DNA from: Symbiodinium natans
Taxonomy: Eukaryota > Sar > Dinophyceae > Suessiales > Symbiodiniaceae
Assembly (NCBI GenBank): GCA_905221605.1
Contig: CAJNDS010001546.1
Span: 222,001 to 286,000 of the forward strand
Length of the DNA stretch: 64,000 nucleotides
Direction of reading: 5' to 3'
Below the pieces are notes generated by a model that worked only from the letters and a program-made list of their open reading frames with translations, made no database searches and was not told the origin of the DNA. The translations under genes were made by a program, and so were the position numbers. This document shows positions 1 through 13,300 of the stretch, piece by piece (within the stretch, counting starts at the first letter, position 1; each line of letters begins with the position of its first letter).

Positions 1-3000
1 CTCGACTCAATGCAGAGAGGTTTCGAGTCCTGACCTTTGATGCCTTTGATACGCCTCGTTTGACTTTTCGGTAGAAACCGGCCTCCTGCTCCTCCTGCTT
101 GAGATCTCCACATTCTTTTGCGCGCGAGTGCCGCGAGTGTCCCTTTTTTTCCGCGCCAGGGGCTGAGCTTAGGAGTTCCGATGAGTTCCTTGTCCTTTGA
201 AGAAGCTCTTGAATTGTTGAGAGCTCTGGGACTTCAACGGCCTTGACATCAATGACCCTTCAAAGTTTGAGGAGGTAGCAGCCAGCGCCAAATGTCCAAG
301 AACCACCCGACTAAACCTGAAACAACTCTGAGCCCAAAGCAGCTCTCAACATTCGCACATTCGCCCGCCTGCTTCCGGGGATCCTCCGTGCGGGGGTCCT
401 GTGCCATGAGCTCAAAGGGCACCCGGATGTCCTGCAGGGGCTTCCAGGCCCTCAACGTCCCCTTTCCGCCCTTCGTGAGCTCGTGAACACCGGCACGTAC
501 TCGTTCCCCACATTTCTGGTCTAATTCCTGTGTTCACTTCGCTCCACCCGCTCACCGGTGGTTCCAGTTCATTATGGGACACTGCAAGACTTCTGGATCG
601 TAAGAGCGACTTCCAAGCAAACGCTGCCTAACAAAGCTATGCTTGAAGGTGGAAGCGGAATAGGACGCTATTCCGTGTACCTGCAAGGGGACAAGAAACC
701 TAAGAGATTACCCTCAATATCCCTCAATGCTGTTGGTTTGTAGTGGCCTATTCTGGCGATGCAAGGGTTTCGCAGCTTTTTCTCCAGCTTTGATGCGATT
801 TCAGTGACTTGACTGAAGCCATGTCAATTCCCAGCCCTTGAGGATCTTTACGCCTCCCAAGCGCTGGACTCACAAAACAAACTCACAAGCCAACAGAGTT
901 GACTGCTAAGTTTAATGCAAGAGATGCTTCGCCGTCTTGGGCGTTGGGGCTTCGGTTCTGTTGGATTCGACAACGGAGCCTTGCTGGCCAACGGACCCCC
1001 TGGCTCCACCAGCCATCGCAGACCTCCAAAAAAGCGCTCAGACACAAAAGAAATTATTGAGCATGCATATGTGCTTAGGCTTGGGCTTGGGCTTGGGCTT
1101 GGGCTTGGGCTTGGGCTTGGGCTTGGGCTTGGGCTTGGGCTTGGGCTTTGGCTTTGGCTGGGGCTACGGGTCTCGTATTTAAAGTCCCTAAACCCCTGAA
1201 CATCCTGAACCCGCGAATCAAGCTTGCAGGCTTGGTCTCAACTCCCACATTCAATGGGGTGGGGAGTGGAGTCAGATCTCCAAGGGACTTGGCGGCAGCT
1301 TGTCCGGAAGGAAGGCTGGCAAGAGGTAGCCTGGACTTGGCTATGGGATTTGAGATTTGGCAAGTGACACCCTAGACCAGTCGGGACCGCCAGACTCAAA
1401 CCATAGGGCCCTGAGCCCACACCTGAACACCTTAGAGGTCGATCGGCATAGGATTCATAGGCGTTGAGGACCATGAACCTCGAACCCTGTAAACCAAACC
1501 CTCTCAACCCTGTACCTCCTTCAACCGATAATCGCCAAGCTTCCAATCCTGAGCAAAATTTCTCACAGAGCGTACTTTCTTGTGCTCTTCCAAGCTAAAC
1601 GGGCTCCCCGAATCCACCGACCCAGACTCCCAGACCCCGCACTTGTTCCGCGCCACCCAGCGAGCGGATGGATGCTGCCGGTTCTCTGTCAGGGCCATAA
1701 AGCCTTGGGCCCCAGCCTTTTGGCTTTGGGGGTGGGCTGATGTGAGGAGTCAAAACGTTTCAGCAGTGTTTCAGCCCTCTACAAGCCTCAGCACAGCGGA
1801 GCCTGCGATTCCCTAAAGACCTCAGAGCGATGCAGAGGCGCCAAGAGACTCGGCGGCGACCGTCCCAGGTGCCCCGCCGTCACGCAGACCAAGGTCCTCT
1901 CTGCACCAAGCGTTGCGAGCAGTAGCATTCGAGAGCAGCCGGGGGGGGGGGGGGGGGCGGGCATCTGGACACCCATGACACCCACACAGCCGGATCAGGT
2001 CCCTTACTCCAAACGAGAGCTCCTCTCCTTCTAATTGAAAATGCATGAGGAGGAACTCACTCAGGGCACTGTCTCGCATCAGTTGTGCCTGTTCTGAGAA
2101 GCACTCAAAAGCACGATCTTATCACCCGTCCCGCGCGCCCTCTGCCACAACGCAGACACGGCTCGTGAGGCCCCCAGAGCCTTGGCGCGAAGATGTAATC
2201 TAGAGCACGAAAAGAAAGTCAAAGAACAAAGTGAAGATCAAAAATCTTAGAAGCAGGCGCGGGCCTACCAACCCGAGACTCGCCCTGCGCTTGAACCCGT
2301 AAGTATCAAGACTTAAAAAAGAACAAAAAAAAAACATCTCCAATCCCAAGTTACGCCCAACACAAGCTGAAGAGCAGGACTTGATTTTTTGTGCGCCTGT
2401 CGGCTTTCAACCTGTATGCTCTGATTGCGAAGATTGCGAAGATTGCGAAACCAGTTCAACGAGGTACTCTGAAGTTGGCTTCACCCCGCGAAGCGAACAA
2501 AACAGCGACCTGAATTGCCCCCCCCCCCCCCCCCCCCCCCAAAAAAATGGGTTTGCCAATGCAACCCTAATCAACCAACAACCCGAATTGCTGGACAGCG
2601 AGCCAGGGTCTAGACTGCCCCCCCCTTCCGATTTCTCCGACACTTCTCCGAAATCCTAGAACCCTTTTGGCTGAGCGGCTGAGCAAAGGGGGTTTGCGAA
2701 TCGCGGGCTCCTGCAACATGGAGGGGTGTACGACTCAAGCACCATGTTGAGGTTGCTCAGCTTCAGGGATTTCCAGTTTGGATCTTCGGCGCAGCTTCAA
2801 CCCCGCTGCTGGGCTTTCAGAAACCATCATTCGGAGAAGCGCCGTTATTCGTGCCAGGAGGGAAGGATGGAAAAGGGAAGATTATGGAACAGAGGGTCCA
2901 GCGGTGCATGCTGATCCATAGGTCGAGCATCCAAGATTCCGTCCCAAAACCGAAGCCCGGTTCTACAAACAGCTAAACTTCTCCACACACAAGGGACCGA

Positions 3001-4142
3001 GAGCCCTTGGCCCCGTTTGGTCCCCTGCCCACCTCTGCAAGGCGTGTGATCACACGACCCGTCAGCAGCGGGCTTTCGCAAACCACCTGAGCGCAGCCCG
3101 AGTAAGGGAACGGAAGGGAGCTTTACTCTAAGCTGCCCTGAGCAAGTCTTCAGCGCGACGCTTCAGATTTAGATTTGGTGCAGTCGCTCTATGGTTGAAA
3201 CACTGCAAACATGACATTGGCGAGTACGGTCGTAACTTGAAGCCAGCCGGTATCCTGCAAACCTCCCAAGGGTACCCACAACGCAGTGCCACATGGAGTG
3301 CTCGCTCAGACGCCTACCATGTCCAAGAGCCAAGCCCCAACAAAAAACCGAAAACTCCCAGTGGTCTAAAACCCAAGGCCAGGATTTCTTCCATCCAGGT
3401 TCCAGACCTTAGAGGTGCTTAGAGGTACTCAGGGAACTTCGGGCTCCTAAACATGCAATTATTCTCTCTACATCCCTTCTAAGAGTTCCTCCCCTGATCC
3501 CCTCCTTCTGCAGTCCCCTTTCGACTTCTGTTTCCAAACCACTGAAGACCTGAATCACAGAGGATCCCCCGCAAGCTCTGGCGCCGCTTTCGCCTTTCGT
3601 TTGGGGACCCAGGCATTGGGATCGCGGCCGCCCGTCACCTCAGGGTTCACTCCTCTCTCACGAGAGAAGACTCTCCAGTCCTCCAGTCAGGACTCCACGG
3701 ACTCCACAGAGAGAGATAGAGAGAGGGAGCCCCCTCCTCAGGGTTTTCGGGCGTTTCGGGCGGTTCAGGGTGGTTCAGGGCCTCGGCTTCAGCAGCAAAG
3801 CGCAAAAGAAAAAAAAAAAAAAAAAAGGGGGGGCGCATTTTGTGTGTTTTCCTCGTGCAGTTTGCAGGAGCAGGGTGGGCCATACCGGGTCGGCTGAGTG
3901 CATCTGGGCTGCGCGGTTGATCCTTTCCACGTCGCCCTTCTCATACCTGAGCAAAAGCCCCCGTAAAAACGACACAAAGCATGAAGCCCTGTTGGAGATG
4001 TAGGCTTCCCCAAGCCGGCGTCAGCTTACACGCGAGTGCCCAGGAGTTGAAGTGTCAGCCCGGCCCTCTAGACGAACACCACACGCGAGAAAAAAGGAAA
4101 CCTGATAGGAGCCACGAACCCGAATGCAGAAAGCAGTCACCT
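1..4142. other. Gene-poor DNA with short simple repeats
   Basis: I see no gene here. Open frames on both strands are short, overlap one another and have no recognisable motif. Homopolymer runs occur at 1941-1957 (G), 2518-2540 (C) and about 3809-3826 (A). Short degenerate CCCTGAA/CCCTAAA-like words, resembling decayed telomere repeats, are scattered through it. Confidence 0.6.
1077..1160. repeat. (TTGGGC)n hexanucleotide microsatellite
   Basis: About eleven nearly perfect TTGGGC units are followed by TTTGGC variants. The Gly-Leu repeats in open frames across it are translation of the microsatellite and are not evidence of a gene. Confidence 0.9.
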
Positions 4143-4560
4143 ATGACGGACCACCACCACGGACCACCACCACACCACGGACCACCGCCACGGACCACCC
4201 CCACGGACCACCCCCACGGACCGCCACCACGGACCACCACCACGGACCACCATCACGGACCACCACCACGGACCACCATCACGGACCACCACCACGGACC
4301 ACCATCACAGCCACGGGACCACCACCACGGGACCACCACCACGGGACCACCACCACGGGACCACCACCACCACCACCACCACCGCCACCACCACCACCAC
4401 CACCACCACCACCGGACCACCACCACGGGACCACCACCACGGGACCTCCACCACGAACCACCACCACGAGACCACCACACCACCACGGGACCACCACCAC
4501 GACGGACCACCACCACGACAGACCACCACCACGACCGACCACCACCACGGAACGCCACGC
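4143..4560. repeat. ACC/CACGG-rich minisatellite
   Basis: Imperfect units of the type GGACCACCACCAC, with a pure (CAC)n core around 4365-4410. All frames stay open and read as His/Pro/Thr or Trp/Val/Gly-rich, as expected for a stop-free repeat. It directly abuts the 54-bp tandem repeat. Confidence 0.9.
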
Positions 4561-4599
4561 GGAACGCCACGGGACGTGCGTGCCGTGGAGATCCCCGTC

Positions 4600-5033
4600 A
4601 GCTTGACGGATTCGGAAACGCCGCGGGCACACGCATCCTGTGGAGTTCCCCCTTAGCTTGACGGATTCGGAACGCCGCGGGCACACGCGTCCTGTGCAGT
4701 TCCCCCTTAGCTTGACGGATTCGGAACGCCGCGGGCGCACGCGTCCTGTGAAGTTTCTCCTTAGCTTGACGGATTCGGAACGCCGCGGGCGCACGCGTCC
4801 TGTGGAGTTTCTCCTTAGCTTGACGGATTCGGAACGCCGCGGGCACACGCGTCCTGTGGAGTTCCCCCTTAGCTTGACGGATTCGGAACGCCGCGGGCAC
4901 ACGCGTCCTGTGGAGGTTCCCCTTAGCTTGACGGATTCGGAACGCCGCGGGCACACGCGTCCTGCGGAGTTCCCCCATAGCCTGACGGATTCGGAACGCC
5001 GCGGGGACACGCATCCTGTGGAGTTCCCCCTTA
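4600..5033. repeat. 54-bp tandem repeat, 8 copies
   Basis: Units begin at 4600, 4655, 4709, 4763, 4817, 4871, 4925 and 4979; the first is 55 bp and the others 54. Each starts AGCTTGACGGATTCGGAACG. Copies differ by only a few bases, so the array is young or homogenised. Because 54 is a multiple of three, an 18-residue periodic peptide is open on both strands. I see no codon-position bias in the differences that would argue for translation. Confidence 0.9.
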
Positions 5034-6431
5034 ACAGCGCACGTGACGCGCTTTGCGGACGCTTTGCGGACGCTTGCAGACGCTTCACGAACACAACGCA
5101 ACGACGTTTGGTAACCTCCTAACCCCCAGACCCCCAACTTTAAAACGGGAACCCTTCTGCGGAGCATTCGGGAAAAACCGCACGAAACTGAGCACAGCCC
5201 CAGACACGACCGAAAATTGAGCGAAGACCAACCCAAACCAACGGGTGCATTTTGGTTGCAAGGATTGGACGAACTCGGTGTAGACCACCCCGGGCCAAAT
5301 GCCTCGGGCTGCTTTACTTGTGTGTCCCCAACGTTGCATAAAACGAAGGTTTTGATTGGACTCGACTCGAGGTGCTCTACGGCGCTCTGGGCAGTTCTGG
5401 GCTATCAAAGAGCGGCTCTCGAGATGGCCCTCGCTTGTCTCAAGCATGGCAAATGTCAGGGGCCGTAGTAGCGGCCAACGGCGCCAGCCTGTTCATGAGT
5501 ACTGGGGGTTATGAAAAGCACCTCTTCATTGCTCACCATGTTCGTGGAACCAGAACCTGATTTCTATTAAGCAAAAGAATTTTCGCCCCCGCAACCACCC
5601 CACCTTCACAGGCCCATCTTTGCACAGCGGTGTAGGTTGATGACCGAAACACCAACCCGAAAGATTAAGATGACTCCCTCAAATCTAATGTGAAAGGACA
5701 CAGTATGAGCACCATCTTTCGGCAGCCACTAGGAAGTAAAGGTGCTTTGCAAGCCCGGGGAGCAAGAACCGTGCTAAGACCTGGTAGGTTTGTAACTGGA
5801 TCTCATCATCCCCCCCCCCCCCCCCCCCCAGGCGCAAAAGCCAAGGTCAACATTAGAGAATGAAGAGACAGAAGATTGACCCTTCCATAAAGAAGTGGGA
5901 TCGGACTTTCCAAACAAGATTGATTCGTTGTTGAGTTGTTGCTGCTTGATCCGTAATAGCTACCTTCCATCGGCACTACAGATTACTTGCGGAAGTTGTC
6001 CTTACACGAATCTCAGTTCCTACGTGCGAAAAAAGATTGACGATCAAGAGCCTCTCTTGAGTCTTTATCTTGCCCCCTGCCAGACCCAGACCCCCGAATC
6101 AAGATTTCCGGAAAGAAGCACTCGAGGAAATATCTTGGCTCCAAGGTTCTGGGCTTGGATAACATTGCGAACCTAGATTCTGTGGTAATCCCCCCCCCTC
6201 AAGCAAGCTAGCTGCTGTTGTTGGGCCACAAGCTGCAGGCTCAGAGCTGGAAGTGTCATAACCTTGTGACCCAGGGAGGGTTACAGGCCCAAAGTCGACT
6301 TCGCCCATTGACCATTGAAACTCTCAAACATACTCAAACCATTCTTCCGGGATGCTCACGCAGTCAATGCCCAGCGGACCAAACTCCACCTCTCCAACGC
6401 TCTCCGCTTCTCATAGGTAGTTATGTCGGTT

Positions 6432-6432
<1 letters not shown>
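5034..6432. other. No recognisable gene
   Basis: Only short, unconserved open frames. A run of about 20 C lies at 5810-5829. Confidence 0.5.
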
Positions 6433-6477
<45 letters not shown>

Positions 6478-6728
6478 ACAGGGACAGAGACAGGGACAGG
6501 GACAGAGACAGAGACAGAGACAGAGACAGAGACAGAGACAGAGGCAGAGAGATAGACAGAGAGATAGAGATAGAGATAAGAGATAAGAGATAAGAGATAA
6601 GAGATAAGAGATAAGAGATAAGAGATAAGAGATAAGAGATAAGAGATAAGAGATAAGAGATAAGAGATTAGAGATTAGAGATTAGAGATTAGAGATTAGA
6701 GATTAGAGATAGAGATAGAGAGAGAGAA
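6433..6728. repeat. Purine-rich compound microsatellite
   Basis: Successive blocks of (GA)n, (GGGACA/GAGACA)n, (AGATAAG)n and (AGATTAG)n occur in one purine-rich strand. Each block differs from its neighbour by one or two changes, which looks like serial expansion of point variants. Confidence 0.9.
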
Positions 6729-7423
6729 AAGGGGGAAAGAGATGTGGTGTCAAAAGGAACCGCTTCTCATCAACAGAGGACAGATGTGCCGAACGACACT
6801 GCATGAGCTCCCAAAGCCTGAAGCCCATCCTGAGACCATGACATTGCGGAAACGTTACTTACTTATAGGGCCTTAGGCATCAACTCGGACAACGAACCGT
6901 TCCCATGAGCCGAACCATCCGGAAGATCCAAAACTGCAAAAAAAAAAAAAAACAACCCAAAGACCGCGACACCTGCAGATCGCGAACTAGCCGGTCACCT
7001 CAAGCAGGGTTGAAAATGAAAGGCTTCAGGTTTGCAATCGGAGTCTGGGCAACGCGCTCCAGAGTTTGTTCCGAGATTCTCCACCGTGCAATCCGTGCAA
7101 GGGTTGAGAGTTTCAGGATTTTGGCTTTGCGAGCCTGGACATGTTTCTATGCCTATGGACCAAGCGGAAAGGTCCCTTTGCTGATTGCCTGCAGGGGTCG
7201 ACAGTGCAGGTGATCAAGGTATTGCTCGACCAATCAAAGGGCTCTGCCTGCTGGACCTGGCCTGCACAGCACCCTGCACTTTGCCAGATGTTTCAAGCTT
7301 GAGACTCAGAACCCTGAACCCGCACAGTCGTTCAATACCTCAATGTCCCCCCCCCCCTTTGCAAATCAGCCACCAAACTCCCCCGAACACCTACACACCA
7401 TACCCCCAAACCCCAGACCGCGG

Positions 7424-7460
7424 TAGCTGCAGCTGCAGCTGCAGCTGCAGCTACAGCTGC

Positions 7461-7509
<49 letters not shown>
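7424..7509. repeat. (GCAGCT)n plus (GCA)n microsatellite
   Basis: About five GCAGCT units pass into roughly sixteen CAG triplets. Frames across it read poly-Ser or poly-Ala and are not supported as coding. Confidence 0.9.
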
Positions 7510-7511
<2 letters not shown>

Positions 7512-8788
7512 GCGTCTGAGCCACTCCCAGCCTTTGCTACACCGTAGGCAGTGGCGTAGTAGTACCTTCTTCAACAGAAGAACCCCCCAAAAAACACATT
7601 AATTAACGAATTAATAACTAATTAATACAATACTAATACTAATAAAAAGATAAAAATCATAGTCATAACCAACATGGTGGAGTGTGGAGTCTCTAGCAAA
7701 GGCTCCTGGAAGCAGCAGTTTGTGGCCCGTCACCGCCGTTTGCACCCTCTTAGCACCGATAAAATTTCGCCGAGGAAGTCCCAGCCGAGATGCGTGACTG
7801 CAGCGGGAGCCGATGTCACACACAGCCTTTGACAAAGCAAACGTCTCAGCATCACATGGAATTCTGGACTCAAGGGTTCAGGACGTTCCAAGCATTTGCC
7901 TTTTCTGCAAGTCTTTTGGTTCAACAGCCCTAGGATTCCGGGGCGCCGGGCCTGGATATTTCAGATCTTTGGGCTGTCAGCAGTTCCAGGTTTGGTGCTC
8001 ACCGGCCTTCATGACAACTCTGACTTTGGGGTAGGTGCTCTACATTGAGCTGTCATCTTACACCCGAGGATCAATGCAAGCACGGATGTTCACAACACTG
8101 GGCCGCGTATCCGAATCTGAGAAGGAAGCTCCAGGCCCTGAGCAAAAAAGATGTCTAGATCTCACAGGAACCCACATGTCCAACAAAGCCCTAATCCCAA
8201 CCCAGACAACCATACCAAGAAGCAATCCTCAACAAAATCAAGGACCGAATACAAAACTCAAGCCGACAAACACCCCAAACATGTTCAAACTTGAAACTTG
8301 AAACCTTTCTGGGGCGCTCACAAAGGTCGCCAATCACCACTGGCAGCGTTCAGCCTTTTCACTAGCTTTCTGGGTCACAGTGTCAACAGGCAAGTTTCAA
8401 TTTCTCTGAAGTCGACATGCCCGCCCTCCTGCCCCAAGCGGCTTGACAAGCTACCTCATTGTGGCCCCGCCAAGCAAAGAAACCATTTTGTTCAGCTCTC
8501 TTGCTCTGCTACACACTACTGATGCGGCCAGAAGGGCAGGAGGGGTGCAGCATAATAGGAGGACACGTAGTGCGACCGAAGGCCCACTCCTCAGCGCAAA
8601 GGACATCCATTTCCGAAGGCTTCAAGAGTTTCTGGGGTGCGGCAAGGACTCAGAAGTTTGAGAGGCTTGAGCTGCTGAGAAATTCTGGCCGACCAAAGCC
8701 TAGCTTGCGCCCCTGCCCCTAGAACCTCGTGGCTGAAGGCTTGCTGACCCTAACATGATGCAGTGCAAAGCTTTGCACCAACAAAGCA

Positions 8789-8840
8789 GTGCTTTGCTGC
8801 AGTGCTTTGCTGCAGTGCTTTGCTGCAGTGCTTTGCTGTG
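8789..8840. repeat. 13-bp tandem repeat, 4 copies
   Basis: Four tandem units of GTGCTTTGCTGCA. Just upstream, 8761-8790 holds inverted pieces of the same word, so a short hairpin could form. Confidence 0.8.
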
Positions 8841-9941
8841 CACGGCCGTATTCTCGCCTCAAACAAAACAGAACCTGCGGCAAAACTGTGCCGAACAGAG
8901 CAGTTAGTTACAGACCCTGTTTTATCAGTCTGTATGCGGTCGTGCCAAAACTGAACCTCCGCCCTAACTCAAAAAAAACACTGTCATCGCAGCGAGGTTC
9001 GGTGTACATCATCCCACACTTGCAGAGGTAGCTCGAAGAACTTGGCGCCCTGTGCGAATCACAAGAAGGGCTAACGAAGTCTAATTATTGCGGGCTAATG
9101 AGGGCTAGGGCAAATTGCCATGAGCAACCTACATGTTCGGACCGTGAGCAACCAAAGCTACATGTACAGGATCTGACAGGAGCATCCTCGAAGTCCCCTT
9201 CTCGTCCATTCACACAGGCAGTAATCGGCATCATGCCGCGCCTTGCCAAGGAGCTCATCACTCTTGGCGTCTCGCTGGGCGGGGTCCTCCCCCCACGTCC
9301 CCACGTGGTTTCGAGTGCAAAGCTCAGCGTGCAAGATTCCGGTACCTACGGATCGAGTGAAAACCATGGAACAAGGGGGCCTAGAACGAACTACCCAAGC
9401 GTCAGCTTCCTGGAAGGCATTGTTCACCAAGATGTCGAGCTTTCCGCCCTAGGAGTCTTGCTGGGGGCGGTCACAGAAGACGAGATCAGGCAGTTTGGCG
9501 TTTGTTGACTCAGTCGGGTTTTGGGCTCAATGCTCAAGGCTCAAAGCTTTCCGCAGCCCTAAAGCTAAAATCCTCACACACCAAGTCGTCAGGTCAACTC
9601 CGCACCGAAGAACCCAAATGCACTGATTTCTGCAACTCTGGTGCCGTCTGCACCTGAATCCTGAGCGATTGGATCAGCACTTATGTGCACATGTCAGCAC
9701 ATGTCCGCACATGTCCGCACGCACCACGCTACTGGATCCCTGCTACCCCTTGGGGCCTCGGCGCCCGAAGCCAGCGTGTGGTTTGTGCCTCTGAGGCTGG
9801 TATAGTGGCTTCGTCATTCCTTACGGGGCCCTGCCCCCTGAAGCCCAAAGATTTTTTGAGAAAAGGTGCCGCGCAAAGGCATCTTTGACCTGCTCGTCCA
9901 CAGCATGGTCACAGATGACCGCCACGCCTTCGGCAGCGGGT

Positions 9942-10088
9942 TTAAGCTTGTAGGGTTGAGGGCCAGGATGCTATGAGGCACCTACAGCTTTCATTTTTGC
10001 TGCGACAATCGTCGTCGTGGCAGGAGCAGGAAGACTTGCCTTCGATGGGGACATCGCACTCCATGCCCGATGCACAGTACGAAAACAT
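9942..10088 (-). CDS. Possible small Cys-rich exon or peptide
   Basis: This 48-codon minus-strand ORF opens with ATG at 10088 and ends with TAA at 9942. It is too short to be certain. Its composition is unlike the surrounding random frames: eight cysteines in about 35 residues, with CSCHDDDC and CRC clusters, as in small disulfide-rich secreted modules. I see no signal peptide. A GAAAG sequence just upstream could be a splice acceptor, making this an internal exon. I do not recognise the family. It could also be chance. Confidence 0.25.
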   Translation of the reverse strand: MFSYCASGMECDVPIEGKSSCSCHDDDCRSKNESCRCLIASWPSTLQA

Positions 10089-10149
10089 GGGAAAACTTTC
10101 GGACACTGCATAAACAAGCCAAGGGTATCAGCTAGCAATTGCGCGAGTG

Positions 10150-10310
10150 GGCGAGTGACTCACCGACCGACTGGCTGGCTGAGTGAGTGAGTGAATCCTG
10201 AAGAGAGTGAGTGAGTGGGTGAGTAGGTGAGTGGGTGAGTGGGTGAGTGGGTGAGTGGGTGAGTGGGTGAGTGGGTGAGTGGGTGCGTGCGTGAGTGAGT
10301 GAGGGGAGCG
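10150..10310. repeat. (GTGGGTGA)n octamer microsatellite
   Basis: GAGT/GTGA repeats grade into about ten GTGGGTGA octamers. Thr-His-Pro repeats in the minus-strand frames are its translation. Confidence 0.9.
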
Positions 10311-13300
10311 TGGGGGTGGGGGAGGAAGGCCCCTCGAATGTTGTCGTCGACAATGCTGTGACTGTGACAGTTAACAGCACGTGCACCACTGTGGAGGTGC
10401 AAGCATGTGCCTTGAGATTCCAAGTTTCCTGTGCCTGTTGGCCTATTCCTGCTCACAGTGAACACTGCCTTTTCGGGTGGATTGTCCACTGCTGGCCCGG
10501 GACCGGAGTGCTCGCCGCGTAGGCATCGATAAGCTGCGGGTTGAAAGAACTCTCTATGAATTGTTGGTTGACAAGGGAGCATGGTTCCGACCTTGCACTA
10601 GGCGCAGTTCACTGGCCTCGTCAGTGTGGACAGGGCCCAAAAAAGAACACCAAAACACAGCAACACACCACCAAACAGCCCCGTACAAATCGAGGGCCCC
10701 CCTCATGGAAACCCAGAAGGGGCCTTCGCCACCTGCCCTCGTTGCCAAAGCTGCCGTGGCTTCAACAGCCTCCTTGCGCCGGCCCGTGACCTCTCTGCGA
10801 GTCATATTCTGTTGGTAGAGGAGAGAGAGAGAGAGAGAGAGAGACTTCTTTTTTACTTGCACAAACAGCCCTTCTTGTGCGTTCGGGACTGGAAATCTTG
10901 GCACGAGGATTCAACAATTCAACACCATTCGAAGAAACGGTGTGAGACTCGAAGAGATGGTTTGGGAAGGGATCTGAGAGGGCTTTTGTAAGCGGCTTGT
11001 GGCCCGTAGCGGCTACAAAAAAACAACTGTGCACTCAGCCCTGTGGAGTCTCCAAGGCAAAAATCTCGCCACCACAACAGTCTGCCCGAGGAAGCCCCCT
11101 CTTCAAATCAAACAATGTTCCCCTTTGAAAGGGCAACTCTGTTCTCCGCTCTCTAAGCATATTCAACCGCCCCTCGTTTTCTTGTGCCGCTGTTCTCAAC
11201 TGATCGCTCTCAAGCCCTCAATCGATCAACGCTTCCAGGGTTGAATCTGTATGAACCTTTGATTCCAAGATTGGAGAGTCCACGTTTGCGAGAGGCGAAA
11301 GTAAAGGTTGGAAGGTTGAACTGTTCAAACTATAAACAAGTGGGCGAGTGCCCGATCAATCGAAGCTTCAAGAACTGGAGAAATTCAACATGTCATGCGG
11401 TCTGCTGTTCAGAATTTCAACATCGTCTCGAGCCGACCAGTATCCCAGTCTTCAACCTTTCAAAGTGCCAACCCTTCAGACCATAAACCTGGAGTTACCC
11501 ACCTTTGCGGCCAGGCTGCAAACACCTTGGCGCCCGCTTCGCCCAAAGCGACAGCAATGCCCTGCAGGGAGTCGCGACTCAGGGCAAAGTGCATTCTCGG
11601 GTCCCATATGTCCCGTATGTCCCGTATGTCCTGCATGTGTCCACCCGTTGTTGCTTCCCCGGCCTTGGAGCTTAGGGTGGGGACGCCCCTAATAGAGGTT
11701 AAAGAAAACAAATAGCCACTGCAAAAGCTCACGAGGTCAAACCCTAACACTCGAAGCAGGTCAAGGACGGGGCGCCAGAAGGTCCCAACAAAAGATCCCA
11801 AAAGACCCTTACGCACGACCGGCGCGTTGATAGAGTCCAATAGAAAAATCCTCCAAAGTCCGCTGAGCAATCTGCTAAGCCTGCCACATCCCAAGTGTCC
11901 CAAGGCGCCTTGCCGATGCCTCGGCTGGCCCCGGTGACCTCTGGGGCTCTGTTGCGAAGATCGAGGGCAGAACGTTGTTGTCGTAAGGGGCTGGCAAGGT
12001 TTGAGGATGCTTGAGGCAGCTTCAGCAATCAAGGAGTCGGGAGGCTCGGAGATCCACTTAGGGCAACTCACGAGTGCGGGGGCTTCGGGTGTTCTACGGT
12101 CTGTAACAGGGAGCATGACGCCGGGAACGGGTGTGACTTTATAGCAACTGAGCTCAACAGGATGTTCCCGCACGAAGAATCTTCAGGCCCCATGGCTTAA
12201 CAAGACGGGGTCCAGACGGCCGTCCTTCCGGTGGCGCTGACTTATCTTTAGTACAAAGCGGGAATTGGTACCCATAGAAATGCCTCCACTTAGGCCGAAG
12301 GTACTCCGACACACCCCTGACACTCCGCTTGCGCTCAAGCGCCACAGCCGTCTTGCCCTGAAGGCGCCGAGCGCCGGCAGCGGCTGCAGCCGAAGGCCCC
12401 AGGAAGATTCCTCCCATGAGCTTGGTGGCGTTGTGGCTGCGACTGGGACTATGTGCACGGCTAGCAAAAGCGACGCAATGGAATTATGACGAGATGACAA
12501 CAGGCTACACTTGAAACAACGAATCATGGCGTCGCATCTGCGTCTGCACGAGGGATTGAGGTGGATGTACCACTGAAAGAAGTGGGATTTAGAGTACCTT
12601 GTACATCTGCTGGGAGAGAGCCTCGCCTTGCTCAATTTTTGCTCCCAAGTCAGCTCTAAAGGGTCCGTGATTCAGGAGGTTCTCGTTGGCCCTGATTTAG
12701 AAATGTGTTGGGGTTTAGGGACCATGGCGAGACACCAAGCAGATACTCCAGCGATCTTCGGCGTCCACGCTGTGCTCTTCCAGCGTCCTGCGACAGCGGC
12801 GGTCGGGTTGGAAGCCGAGTCACGATGACAGCGATGGCGGCGATGGCGGTTCGGCGACACAAGATGCTGAACAGAGCGGTCGCCGCATGAAAAGAATCCT
12901 CTGAGTCAAGTTGTCCCTTTGCCTCCATGGCCCTGCGTTGGACAGCCGGGGCACTCAGGCAAGGCCTCAGCACTCGACAGCCTTTGAGTTTCATACACCT
13001 TCCCAACAGAATTTCATGTCAATGGCTCAATGCACACCCCGGTGTACTTACTTTCAGTTACTTTCACACTCTACACATCTCTACACCTTCAGCCTGAGAT
13101 CACCACAGGGTCAAGAGATGCGGGGGCTTGGATAGAAGTTACGGTTCGGGAACGACAAAACTTCCCTGGGCCTGGGCAAAGCCGGGGGCACCAAGGACAT
13201 GGCAGCTCGGAAGCAATCACACGGAAGCTTTGCACATGGTTTCTTTTGAGGCTTGCATGCCTTGGGCTGGCCTTCCATGAGAGGGTTGGGCTTGCAGAGT

